In this document: positions 1 to 10,985 of the stretch, piece after piece
Layout of the letters: each line of letters starts with the position of its first letter
How positions within the stretch are numbered: position 1 is the stretch's first letter
Assembly: GCA_038373865.1 (NCBI GenBank)
Contig: JAXGGA010003403.1
Coordinates: 1 to 64,000, forward strand
DNA: 64,000 bases
Source: Uloborus plumipes
Lineage: Eukaryota > Arthropoda > Arachnida > Araneae > Uloboridae
Direction: 5' to 3'
Program-made: the position numbers and the translations under genes
The notes under the pieces: model-generated
Database searches by the model: none
Told to the model about the DNA's origin: nothing
What the model saw: the letters and a program-made list of their open reading frames with translations, nothing else

Positions 1-2932
1 TGCTCCGTACCAATAACAGGCCCTATAAAAGTAAATTATGAACTTCGGTGTTGTTTACCGTAGAAAATATGGTAATATTTTCCTGTCTATTTTATGGCTG
101 GTTTGTTTTTGTTTAACATATATGGTAAATAACTCTTCATACTTATCACAAATATTATAAGAGAAATCCAATAATTTTGGGATATTAAAATAAGTTTCAT
201 TGCTTTAGTCCTGTTCTTTACAATTAAAATTATATGGCTGTGTAACTATCCTAACGAGATATTTCCTCAATAAAATATATAATAAATGCTTCTCAAGTAT
301 AAACTGATGTTATCAGTAGATTAAAAACTACAGGACGGAAAAATATTTTTGTCATATAAAATAGATCAAGTAGGGTAAAGTGGGTGCATGTAAATACGGT
401 GTGTGCATGTGAACATAGCAAGTTTTCCTTAGTTAAAAACTCTCAAGTAATAATCGGACCTACCTTTTGACAGAATATTTAGAGCAATGAGTTCTTTTAT
501 GTTTCAGTGGAAATAACTTCATATCAGGCAGTTTATGTAAATTATCAATGGCCTTTTCATTTTGAAATATGTTTTAAACGAACGTTTAAGCTAAACGTAA
601 CTATTGCAAGCCATTATAATGAGCATTCAAGTAAATTAATGGCAATGTTTCTTTTTTACATTTAGAAATCCTTTTTTTTTTTTTTTTTTGAAGTTAATTG
701 AACTGTATCTAATGGGGCACTTGTAAAAAATGTATAGAAGCACATCGGAAAAGTTCACAGCCCCTCTACGTAATATTATTATAAATGCAAGATATTATAA
801 GCTCTTAAAAGAACGTGTAAATACTTATAATTATTGTTTTTTTTAAGAAATTTGTAACTTTAGGGATGAATATTATTATTAGTAGTTAAATATTTATTTA
901 TTTATTTTTAGAGGGTTTTTTGTAATTTTTATTTATATATTTATTACTAAATTATATATAAATAAAAATTATAATTTTTATTACTAAACAGTTTGTCAAC
1001 ATTTTTGCTCTACATAGTGCATAAAAGAAATAAAGACAAAATATATTCATTTCATTAAAAGCTGAAGTTTAAAATCATTTGAAACTACATTATCATATTC
1101 TGCATAAAGCTTAAAAGCAATTTGTAATAAAATTCAAATTTACATTATAATATATTATTTTTTTACACAATAATATATATATTAAATTAGGCGTTTTAAA
1201 ATGTCCGTCAACTTTGCACCTATATCCATATGAATACATTAACGGTAAAAATATGTGTCTTCACTTAAACATTTCATTATTTTAATCACATTAAAACTAA
1301 TTTGGTTATAGTCTAATGAGGCAGTGAAAATCGCTAAACAAGAGATATCATTTTCGTCTGTCTTTTTTTTTTTGAAATATTCTGTGCAGTTAACAGAAAA
1401 CCGGGGTAGAAGAAAACCAAGTCAACTGCATGATTTTTTTTCAGCTGAAGCAAAAATAGTTCAAACTTTGTAAAAAATTAAAATTGGTTGAAGATCTTGG
1501 TCAAAAGCAATCGACTTCTAAAAACGCAATCTGGCTGTAACCTAAAACAACAATTTATAAATATGACGTAATTTTTAATAAGCTGAAAGAGTTAGGGTAA
1601 ATTTTCCGTAGTTACGACTCAGATAACTTGAATAAAGTTTCCTGATTGGCCAATGTCTTTAATCAATTAGAAGCTAACTGACAGTTTTTGAAAACCTTAA
1701 CATCTTGGGAAAACTGTTAAAACAACCAACAGGGCTAAGATTCTACCAAAAGAAGTGCATGGGCCTTATAATCACTAGAACTTATTTTTACCTTTAAATT
1801 GCTTGAATGTCCTCTAAATTGCTAAAATTTCTATGCAAAAGCTCACCTACTTAAATAAAGCCCTATTAATAACTATTTGAAAAATATATATTATTGACTG
1901 CTGCAACAAGGTATTATTTGTCAATTATACAACAATCAATAAGTTGAATACCTAATAAAATTAACTAGATAATGACTAAATAAGTGGAATGCCGATAAAA
2001 CTATAGTGTGATTAAAATGTCGGATTAAACGAAATTAAATGATTCACTTTTAACGCTTCATTGTGGCACATTTCAGATGTTAAATGAAAACAACAGACCT
2101 TGGGGAAAAGATGTCACATTAACTATTTAAAACTAACCTCTAAATAATCTATTTAAAAGCTGTATTTCTCTAATAAAATGCTTGTTTAATGATGATAATT
2201 AAAGGTCATTTTGAGTAAGCGTTACTGAATAACTTGAAACAAATATATTAGGTAGGAAATGAAGGAATTTGGTATTGTAAGTGTAATTATTGTAAGAGTG
2301 CATTTTTTTGTTTTCGTACAAAGGGAAACGTGTAACACAATAACTTATATTCAGTCATAGTATAATACAAGTTTTTAGGAAAAGTTTTAATTGTTCTTGT
2401 CAGGGCAGCATGAATAAATTCCCATCATTATTTTCAACGACTCCTTATTGTAAGCTATCTAACATAAATATTTCAGTATGTGTAGAAAACTAACTAAATT
2501 CATTCAAATAAATATACAGTAGGTGTCAAATTACGTTATTTCTCCTTTTTTTGAGAGAGAGAGAGAGGAAGGGGGGGGGGTATTGGTAAATAGAATTACA
2601 TTCTAACAGTTAACACATTATGCTGAAGTAGCAATTGAACCGTCTTAAACGCAATGTTCCAAATAGTTAGTTATGATTTTGCTTTCGAATGAAACGGACA
2701 TTTCGTTTGAATTTTAAATTTCAAATCAATTTTCGTAATCACTTGCCAGTCAGTTCTTTTTGCCCGAACTGCCAAACAATCTCTATTTTAAGCTCAAAAA
2801 AGATTTATAAAAACCACACCAAAAGACAATAAGTATAAATCATGCCGCCTCACATGAATGTAAACACTCTTATCCACCCTGCTTAATCTCAATCACATTC
2901 TCTTTCATCTCAATCTAAGAGTTCTGACTTAC
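1..2932. other. AT-rich non-coding DNA
   Basis: No open frame of note and no recognisable protein motif. The stretch holds poly-T runs (near 669-689), TTTA runs (near 895-910) and scattered A/T homopolymers. I see no inverted ends or duplications here. It may be intron or intergenic DNA downstream of the candidate minus-strand exon at 2933-3300. Confidence 0.6.
2553..2580. repeat. (GA)n plus G-run simple repeat
   Basis: A short GA tract runs into GGAA and then a run of ten G. This is a simple-sequence microsatellite with no associated feature. Confidence 0.9.
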
Positions 2933-3300
2933 CCCGACGACAGTTCCTCGTGCATCTCCATGATGATGCGAGTCATCGATGGGGTCTCTCAACCCCATGG
3001 GAACTTGCAGACGATTTATCAGGGCCTATCGTCTTACAGAAGCTAAGTCGCTCTGCGCCGCAAGTGGTCGAGCGCATTCGAATGGATGCTGAAAATATCC
3101 TTTCCTCCGTCCTCCTCTGCTCCACGGCCTCTCCCCACTTGCCAATTCGGTAGGGAAACAAGCGCTTTTTTCGTTGCTATCTCTGCAGCCGAGCAGCGAT
3201 TTTTCGAAAGACGATTTCGAACGTGTTGCGCGGGAAGTGTTCGGAATGTTTTCAGATAAAGCTAGATGTGATAAATGTGTTGTGTGATTCTGCTTCATTA
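2933..3300 (-). CDS. Candidate first exon of a host gene (5'UTR plus short coding start)
   Basis: This ~370-bp island is clearly richer in G+C and CpG than the surrounding AT-rich DNA. On the minus strand it ends in GGG|GTAAGT, a near-ideal 5' splice site with its GT at 2932-2931. Just upstream, in one frame, are ATG codons at 2976-2974, 2961-2959 and 2955-2953. That frame opens after a TGA and would give MTRIIMEMHEELSSG up to the donor. The remainder of the island would be 5'UTR. Downstream exons would lie to the left, outside the window. I do not recognise the protein, and ten to fifteen residues are too few to name it. The other two minus frames stop inside the island, which argues against a long internal coding exon. 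It could instead be an old GC-rich repeat. Splice site and base composition are seen; the gene is inferred. Confidence 0.35.
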
Positions 3301-4090
3301 CGCAACGGACAGGGAGATGGTTCGGAAATAAAAATTTTACACGAAATTTTTCTAAATATTCTCTTTTCGGATGAGTTCAGATTTTTTTTTTTTTTTAATA
3401 TTATTTTTCTCTATAAAGTTCAACACTTTTACGAAACTTTATTTTTAAAATCTTCTCGCTGCGAAAAATAAATTTATCAACAAATGAGATGACAAAATAT
3501 AAGTTAAAGCAAAACACCAATTTATAGAGGTTTAATGATATATATAAATAATTGGGAGCTTTAATAATATTGTGTGTGCATGTATGCATACTAATTCACA
3601 AGTAGAAACCTAGTTTTTAAAATTGGTCTCATTCTCAAAAAACTAGCAATAATTAAAGATAAATATTGCTGTAGCCTTCTAGCTTAATTAAGCTTTAGAA
3701 GCGATATAATAAAGGTTAAATACGTATCAGATTGGAAATGAAAAAATGAGTTAAAAATTATGCATGTTTCATCTTTTAAATGCTCTTTTATCATTGACCT
3801 CTGATTATACAATATATTATCATGCAACTTCAATTGTTAAAAGCAGTAAAAAGAGCTAAATTTTTTGATATAATTTTCCCGCTGTAACTTTTTGTCCTAG
3901 AATTATTTTCGTGCTTTTATATGGAGTTAGTGAAATAAAATGACCGTAAATTATTTGGCTATGTTCAACTTTGCTAAACTACACTTATAAAAAAACTGAA
4001 AATAATTTTTAACTTTTGTCAAAACACATACACAAGCATTATTGAAAATGTTTATTTATATGTAGAATGTATAATGTCTTCAAAAAAAAA
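3301..4090. other. AT-rich non-coding DNA
   Basis: No coding or repeat structure recognised. If the exon at 2933-3300 is real, its promoter would lie in the first few hundred bases here, but I could not identify a convincing TATA or initiator motif. Confidence 0.5.
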
Positions 4091-4110
4091 AATATATATA
4101 TATATATATA
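4091..4110. repeat. (AT)n microsatellite at the left edge of the PLE pair
   Basis: A pure AT run directly abuts the outer end of the left PLE arm. A matching (TA)n tract lies beyond the right arm, so the retroelement pair is framed by AT microsatellite on both sides. Confidence 0.9.
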
Positions 4111-6043
4111 TGGAAGTTGAAAAAATTGTCCCTTAAGTGTCGAAAGATGCGTAAATTGGAAAAAACAACAAAAGAACAAATTGAAATTTTAGCAAACATT
4201 TTAAAATTTACGAAACAATTTAAACAGATAAAAAGAACAAACATGGGTAATGTGCTGCCTAATCTTCAGAGAGCAGGAGCAGCGGTTAGAATATTATTAA
4301 CTTTGTAGGTTTCAAAAGAGGTAGGCTATTAACAAGTCAGCTGATTTATTATAATACGGCAATAAATGCATAAAATTTAGAAGATTTGAATCAGTAAAAT
4401 TGAAATTTTTTTATGTATTTTCTGTATTATTTAAGTTGTGATTGAATAAAATGAGGTATGCTGACAAATTAAATAACCACCCCCCTGCTCTTACCTACAA
4501 AGAAAAGAAACAGACACATACCCAAATCCAAGAGTCCGCAACCAAAATCGCAATCCATATTCGGTCCAGGTTTAACATGTAGTTCCTGCTCACTTCCAGC
4601 CAACGCTCTTCCTGTCGGACTTTAAACGTTGTCTATCATAAAAGCTGGTAGACTAACATGTTGCCAAAAGCAGTAATCCGGGAAGAAACTACAAATGTTT
4701 TATCTGCCGTGTAGAATTTTCAAAGAGTTTAGCATAGTAATAAATAAATTCTGATGGATAATTGTTATAATAAAATAAATTAGCAGCAAATTTGAAAACC
4801 TGTTTATCAAAATCAGCAGTGTTATTACAGATTTTATAGAATCTCGAAAGTTGTCCTGTAATAATATTGATAAAAACTTTTTTATGCAAATTGGTAAACC
4901 AATGTGGCATGCTTCTTGTGTAAAAATTAAAATTCTCTCTTTTATCATAGATATCCAGTGCAATATTTTGGTTTATGATTTTAATTGAAATATCGAGAAA
5001 ATTAGCATTTTTGTTATCCTCGTTGGCTTTATTCAATAGTAAAGTATGTGGATATATAACTTTGAACTCGTTCTCCATATTTTTGTCAACAATTAGAATA
5101 TCATCTATATATCTGAAGATAGGTCTTTTAACATTAAAGTTGACAGTGTATTTAAATTCGTAGTAAAAAAGATAAAGGTTTGCAGCAGAACTGGAATAAT
5201 TGGTACCCATTCCGATACCGTGAATTTGTTTAAAAGTAAGATTGTTAAAAGTAACAAAGTTGTTAAAAATACAGAAATGACAAATGCTTTCGAAAAAATC
5301 CCTATTGATTCCAAGCTCGTCCCCTATGAAAAATGTGTCATAAATTCTTAAAAGAGTGCTGAAAAGGTCTTCTAAAGGTATATTACAAAATAAATTCTCA
5401 AAATCGTACGTGTATACATATTCTGGATTGCTCTTTAATTTATGAACGATTTCAAAACTGTTATCTATACTCCAAAAGTGGCTTGATCGTATAAATTTCT
5501 TTTTCAAAAAAATGTAGATTTGTTTTAAAATATTTTGTAACTTGATGTTGATGCTTTTACCAAAACTATGTGTAGTTGAGCAAATGAATCTGAATTTAAT
5601 TGGGGATTTGTGGAATTTAGGTGTCATGAAAATGAAAGGTAGAGACGCTTGATTTGAAATTGAAAAATTGTGGGAAAAATTGGAATTACAAAGTTTTTTA
5701 TAAGCTAAGAATTTTTTTAAAATTATCTCTGTACTTAGATTGCAATTATCATAATACGATGAGGAATTTAGTTCCTGTAGTACCCTGTTAATATAGAATT
5801 TTTTGCATATAATACCGTAATTGTTGGCTGCTTTATCAATAGGAACGAAAATAAAACTTTTTTTAATTTTTTCAAGAAAACTTATATCTTCTTTCTTCAA
5901 AGATTGATAATTATAGTTGTTCTTATTTAGATGAAATTTTAATGATTTTTCGAATTCTATACAAAATTTATCTTTCATTCTTGGAAAGCTTCGAATGTAT
6001 TGCCTGTGAGTAAGCATTTTTTTAATAAAAGTTAAAGATTATC
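4111..6043 (-). mobile_element. Penelope-like retroelement, copy A (5'-truncated)
   Basis: Read on the minus strand, this copy carries most of a reverse transcriptase and about 580 bp of 3' sequence after its stop codon. Its last ~945 bp (4111-5053) are the reverse complement of copy B (6044-6988) with very few differences. Examples are a one-base indel in an A-run near 4121 and one Ala/Thr change in the protein. The coding frame is open upstream of the first ATG to the junction, so the 5' end is missing. Head-to-head or inverted partial copies are known for Penelope-like elements. The near identity of the arms implies a recent event, or gene conversion between them. Confidence 0.82.
4689..6017 (-). 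CDS. Penelope-like element reverse transcriptase, 442 residues, N-terminally truncated
   Basis: Copies element RNA into DNA. Visible motifs in order: VPIDKAANNYG (58-68), PKFHKSP (133-139), and motif A as YDFENLFCNIP (204-214, catalytic D205). Motif B' follows as GIGMGTNYSSSAANLY (267-282), then motif C as YIDD (303-306, D305 and D306), then a NFLDISI block (339-345). A C-terminal GQLSRFYKIC...NNYPSEF stretch is typical of the PLE thumb. All three catalytic aspartates are present. The D-FENLF-NIP form of motif A and the spacing fit Penelope-like RTs better than LINE or LTR RTs. No GIY-YIG endonuclease follows; the frame stops soon after the thumb. The first ATG is probably not the true start, since the frame stays open to the copy junction. 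This could be an element whose nuclease was N-terminal and was lost by truncation, or an endonuclease-less type. Intact as a 442-residue frame but unlikely to be a complete protein. Confidence 0.85.
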   Translation of the reverse strand: MLTHRQYIRSFPRMKDKFCIEFEKSLKFHLNKNNYNYQSLKKEDISFLEKIKKSFIFVPIDKAANNYGIICKKFYINRVLQELNSSSYYDNCNLSTEIILKKFLAYKKLCNSNFSHNFSISNQASLPFIFMTPKFHKSPIKFRFICSTTHSFGKSINIKLQNILKQIYIFLKKKFIRSSHFWSIDNSFEIVHKLKSNPEYVYTYDFENLFCNIPLEDLFSTLLRIYDTFFIGDELGINRDFFESICHFCIFNNFVTFNNLTFKQIHGIGMGTNYSSSAANLYLFYYEFKYTVNFNVKRPIFRYIDDILIVDKNMENEFKVIYPHTLLLNKANEDNKNANFLDISIKIINQNIALDIYDKRENFNFYTRSMPHWFTNLHKKVFINIITGQLSRFYKICNNTADFDKQVFKFAANLFYYNNYPSEFIYYYAKLFENSTRQIKHL

Positions 6044-6061
6044 TATCCACATACTTTACTA

Positions 6062-6409
6062 TTGAATAAAGCCAACGAGGATAACAAAAATGCTAATTTT
6101 CTCGATATTTCAATTAAAATTATAAACCAAAATATTACACTGGATATCTATGATAAAAGAGAGAATTTTAATTTTTACACAAGAAGCATGCCACATTGGT
6201 TTACCAATTTGCATAAAAAAGTTTTTATCAATATTATTACAGGACAACTTTCGAGATTCTATAAAATCTGTAATAACACTGCTGATTTTGATAAACAGGT
6301 TTTCAAATTTGCTGCTAATTTATTTTATTATAACAATTATCCATCAGAATTTATTTATTACTATGCTAAACTCTTTGAAAATTCTACACGGCAGATAAAA
6401 CATTTGTAG
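6062..6409 (+). pseudogene. Reverse transcriptase C-terminal fragment (copy B)
   Basis: About 115 residues that match residues 328-442 of the minus-strand reverse transcriptase almost exactly; the visible change is ALDIYDKR to TLDIYDKR. It begins after the catalytic YIDD, so it has no enzymatic core and cannot act alone. It is the mirror arm of the inverted pair. Start codon usage is irrelevant, since the frame is open back to the truncation point. Confidence 0.85.
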
Positions 6410-6788
6410 TTTCTTCCCGGATTACTGCTTTTGGCAACATGTTAGTCTACCAGCTTTTATGATAGACAACGTTTAAAGTCCGACAGGAAGAGCGTTGGCT
6501 GGAAGTGAGCAGGAACTACATGTTAAACCTGGACCGAATATGGATTGCGATTTTGGTTGCGGACTCTTGGATTTGGGTATGTGTCTGTTTCTTTTCTTTG
6601 TAGGTAAGAGCAGGGGGGTGGTTATTCAATTTGTCAGCATATCTCATTTTATTCAATCACAACTTAAATAATACAGAAAATACATAAAAAATTTCAATTT
6701 TACTGATTCAAATCTTCTAAATTTTATGCATTTATTGCCGTATTATAATAAATCAGCTGACTTGTTAATAGCCTACCTCTTTTGAAAC

Positions 6789-6986
6789 CTACAAAGTTAA
6801 TAATATTCTAACCGCTGCTCCTGCTCTCTGAAGATTAGGCAGCACATTACCCATGTTTGTTCTTTTTATCTGTTTAAATTGTTTCGTAAATTTTAAAATG
6901 TTTGCTAAAATTTCAATTTGTTCTTTTGTTGTTTTTTCCAATTTACGCATCTTTCGACACTTAAGGGACAATTTTTCAACTTCCAT
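6789..6986 (-). other. 65-codon open frame antisense to the PLE 3' end (mirror copy at 4117-4308 +)
   Basis: At each outer tip of the inverted pair a short frame reads inward: 65 codons here and 63 at 4117-4308 on the plus strand. The two differ only at the N-terminus, through a one-base indel. The predicted peptide is basic and helical-looking (KCRKMRKLEKTTKEQ..., ...NLQRAGAAVRILLTL). It runs opposite to the reverse transcriptase. Equal sequence in both arms follows from their being recent copies, so it is not independent evidence of selection. I do not assign a function. Confidence 0.3.
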
Positions 6987-7068
6987 ATATTATTTGCTAT
7001 TGATATTAAGCTGCTATTGAGCGCTTATTAATTCGCAAAGATATTTTAATAATTTTCCATCTTGCATA

Positions 7069-7115
7069 TATATATATATATTATATAATATAATATATAT
7101 ATATATATATATATA
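7069..7115. repeat. (TA)n microsatellite between PLE and palindromic element
   Basis: TA-rich tract with one short interruption (tatataatataata). It forms the left target context of the palindromic element at 7116. Confidence 0.9.
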
Positions 7116-7912
<797 letters not shown>

Positions 7913-8342
7913 ATTAAAGTTAAATAATGTTTAATGTTCTTAATTATTAAACTTTTTTTTTCAGTTTTAGGCGTTGCTATTTTCAAATTCATTTAAATCA
8001 GCATAATATGGAAATGTATTTCTCCATCAAAGAATATTTAATGGTATAGTGAAGGTAAATTAATTTTTTTCAGGTCACGAAATTTGACAAACAATTTTTT
8101 AGTTCACTTTCTTCGTTGTACTTAACCTGTACTGAACAACCAACCGATAATTTGTTTGAAGGTTGTACCATAGTGTTTTCAGTTTGAATTATTTCTTAAA
8201 TCACGTTCTTATTTGCAGCAAATTTTTATCTTCGTAATCATTGGATAGCAAGATTGCCCTCACGTATTTCACATTCTCGTAAAGTTTTACAGCAAGCATA
8301 GCACCCTTTAGCACTACATGTACTTGACTGTAGACATTGTCA
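7913..8342. other. Non-coding DNA
   Basis: No open frame or repeat recognised between the AT tract and the direct duplication. Confidence 0.5.
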
Positions 8343-8845
8343 TTTTTTCCAAAGACCCACAAAAGTAGCTAGAGGACACGTATAGACTCGTTTGTTACAC
8401 GTTTTCAAAAACCGAAAAACATCTAAAATGATCAATATTGCTGTGGAATATATCAATATCTAATTCTAACATTGTAATCATTTTCCTCCACTTTACTTGA
8501 ACGAATCTCAAACAAAAATAATAAATTGATACTAATTATCTATACATTTTACATTCTTCCATGATAAAAGAATCTTATGTGTATTAAAATTAGCTTTTTG
8601 GAAGATAATTTTTTCCAAAGACCCACAAAAATAGCTAGAGGACACGTATAGACTCATTTGTCACACGTTTTCAAAAACCGAAAAACATCTAAAATGATCA
8701 ATATTGCTGTGGAATATATCAATATCTAATTCTAACATTGTAATAATTTTCCTCCACATTACTTGAACGAATCTCAAACAAAAATAATAAATTAATACAA
8801 ATTATCTATACATTTTATATTCTTCCATGATAAAAGAAGCTTAGG
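8343..8845. repeat. Tandem duplication, two ~236-bp copies at 266-bp spacing
   Basis: The segment beginning TTTTTTCCAAAGACCC at 8343 recurs at 8609 with few substitutions and runs to the same TTCTTCCATGATAAAAGAA. About 30 bp of unrelated sequence separates the copies. No coding content. Confidence 0.9.
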
Positions 8846-8870
8846 GGAAGGGCTTTTTTTTAACAAAAAG

Positions 8871-8917
8871 AAATAGATGTTCCTTAGGGTGGCTCACACC
8901 CTAAGGAACATCTATTT
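8871..8917. repeat. Perfect hairpin, 21-bp stem and 5-base loop
   Basis: AAATAGATGTTCCTTAGGGTG is followed by the loop GCTCA and its exact reverse complement. A T-run follows the stem. It may be the remnant of a small foldback element. Confidence 0.9.
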
Positions 8918-9056
8918 TTTTTCCACCCCTAAACTTTATTGAAACATTTTATAAATCAGTTCAACATTTAGTATGGTTACTTAGGCCTGATTAAATAATA
9001 TAAACAATTAGATTTTTAAACTTTATTTACACAAAATTTTTACTTTACCAAAAACT

Positions 9057-9076
9057 GGCAAAGTGGCCACTTTGCC
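9057..9076. repeat. 20-bp perfect palindrome GGCAAAGTGGCCACTTTGCC
   Basis: The palindrome lies 20 bp left of the Tc1 insertion. Its core AAGTGGCCACTTTGCCC recurs near 10930-10945, within the minus-strand PHD-finger fragment on the other side of the Tc1 element. The two may be parts of one older element that the Tc1 split. Confidence 0.6.
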
Positions 9077-9097
9077 CCACTAGGTAGTGCCTAAATA

Positions 9098-10647
9098 CAC
9101 TGCTCAAAACAATTAGGGGAGCACATGGTTTTAACAAAATTATGCAAATATGTATACCAATAAGTAACATAAAATGAATCGTTCTTAATTCAAAGCCTAC
9201 CAGGAAACGGAATAAGATAATTTTATGAACAAATTAAAGTTAATGAGGCCAAAAACCAGAAAAAGAAGATAAGTACGGAAATCGGGATGTTGCAGAAGCG
9301 TCCGTTTTATTGCCGTAACTGTTAAATTCGATAGCGCAGTAGTTTTTTTACATTTTTTTCTGGAGACAAGGTTACTTGAGAATGTCTCAACAACGTGATT
9401 TACTGGAATCCATGCCATGGCATGTTATAGGCAGGCTGGAATCCGGGTAAACACAACGTTGTGTCGCGGATGATGTTGGAGTCGTCAGAAGTGTTGCAAG
9501 GCTGTGGAAACGATTCCAAGAAACAGGAAATGTTTGACATCGATCAGGGCAAGGTCGGCCATGCGCCACTACATCAACTGATGACCGGTATATACGGTTA
9601 ACAGCCCGTCGAAACAGAATAGATAATGCTACGCATCTGCAAAGGCAGTTGCTTTCGGCAATATTACGAAGGGTGTCCAGCCAAACAGTACGTAATGGGC
9701 TTCATGAGGGAGGGCTCTATGCACGTAGGCCAATTTTCTAAATTTTATTGACCCCACGCGAATGTGTGGCCCGAAGACGGACTGCTGAACATCGAAATTG
9801 GGAGAAACATGGTTAGAGCCAAGTGCTGTTTACAGAGGGGTTGCAATTCAGTCTGGAGAGTGACAACGGACTTGTTCTGGTATGGAGGGACAGTGGCACT
9901 CGAAATAATCCCGCGTTCTTCCGTGAAAGGTCACAAAACATACGAGCTGGTTGGGTGGTATGGGCTGGAATCAGCATAGGCGGACGTACGGGCCTGCATA
10001 TCATTTGGAATGGCACTTTGACGGGCCAAAGGTATGCAGACGAGATACTGAGACCTCATGTCATCCCTCACGCTGGAGCTATTGGATATTCCTTTGTTTT
10101 TCAAAACGATATTGCTCGACCGCTGAGAGCTCGTCTGATGGAGAACATGCTTGAAACTGAAAAAATACAGCGTATGGAATGGCCAGCGTGCTCTACTGAC
10201 CTGAATCTAATCAATCATGTTTAGGACATGGTCGGACAATGCATTGCTGAGTGACAAAGGTCGCCTGTTACTGTCCGAGACTTGGAGACTGCACGTCTTG
10301 AGGAGTGGAACAGTACTCCCTAAATTCATGCCCATAAGCTTATCGCATCCATACCAAACAGGTGTGCAGCAGTCATAGCTGTTCAAGGAGACCACACGCC
10401 TTATTAAAACACATGCAACATGTCTAAACAGTACCTTTTTTTCATTTTTTACATATAACCAAAATGTTGCCCAAAATCAACTTTTTATGTTTTTTCAAAG
10501 AATTCAAGATTAATTCTAAAGTTTTTAGGTCTTTTTTTCTGTATTGTGCATTGATACACGCGTACTACCCATTGTACGCCAATCCGTGGCTGTTTTGCAC
10601 GGTTTTTTTCACTTTTTTGCTTGCTCCCCTAATTGTTTTGAGCAGTG
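9098..10647 (+). mobile_element. Tc1-family DNA transposon, complete ends, inactive
   Basis: Perfect 26-bp terminal inverted repeats (CACTGCTCAAAACAATTAGG... at 9098; ...ATTGTTTTGAGCAGTG ending at 10647) are flanked by TA on both sides (9096-9097 and 10648-10649), the usual Tc1/mariner target. Length 1550 bp is normal for the family. It carries one degraded transposase on the plus strand. Intact TIRs mean it could still be moved by an active relative. Confidence 0.93.
9382..10407 (+). pseudogene. Tc1-like transposase pseudogene
   Basis: Transposase of the element spanning 9098-10647. The N-terminus begins MSQQRDLLESMPWHVIG, then a paired-like DNA-binding part (VARLWKRFQETGNV) and a GRP box-like GQGRP. 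The catalytic part reads LFTEGLQFSLESD (first Asp region altered), NNPAFFRERSQ, WVVWAGISIGGRTG, FQNDIARP (second Asp kept) and STDLNLINHV (third acidic residue replaced by Asn). The tail is RCAAVIAVQGDHTPY and then a stop. In-frame stops occur at several places (for example before TQRCVADD and directly after LINHV), and at least one frameshift lies near 9800. It cannot make active enzyme. Confidence 0.92.
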
Positions 10648-10737
10648 TAGATTTAGATAGTATGGAAAAAATTAAACGCATTTAGTTTCAGAACTCAGAA
10701 CAATTGTATTAGGGTTTTAAATAGAAAATAGGCATTA

Positions 10738-10985
10738 CTAAAAGCATGTGAAGTTATGAAATCCCTGGTATTTACATAAATCATAAATGAACTCATCGTC
10801 CTCTTCCCTGTGCAGGCTTCGTGAGCCCATTTGAGACACCCAGAACATCTAATCCAGCCCTCTTTGTCCTTAGATTTCGAGTAACAATCACCACAGAAAA
10901 AACAATCGACGTTTCGAATCGAACAATCGAAGTGGCCACTTTGCCCTCTAGCGCGCTTTTTTCGAAAGAACAATATTTCACGCAC
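10738..10985 (-). pseudogene. PHD-like zinc-finger tail of a pogo-type transposase (fragment)
   Basis: On the minus strand the frame reads CFFCGDCYSKSKDKEG, then WIRCSGCLKWAHEACTG. After a one-base frameshift near 10805 it continues EDDEFIYDLCKYQGFHNFTCF and stops. The C-x2-C, W-I-x-C-x2-C, W-A-H-E-x-C and final D-L-C spacing is the C4HC3-like finger often fused to the C-terminus of pogo/Tigger-like transposases in arthropods. The cysteine expected in FIxDLC is Tyr here. Upstream catalytic parts are not visible. A related but separate finger occurs at 35.5-35.7 kb. Confidence 0.65.

Larger units (their letters stand above)
6044..6988 (+). mobile_element. Penelope-like retroelement, copy B (strongly 5'-truncated)
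   Basis: Carries only the last third of the reverse transcriptase and the whole 3' region, ending in the same TTCCATATA sequence as copy A. It is the exact inverted counterpart of 4111-5053. Its outer end runs into a (TA)n tract. The copy junction lies at about 6043/6044, where similarity stops abruptly. Confidence 0.82.
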
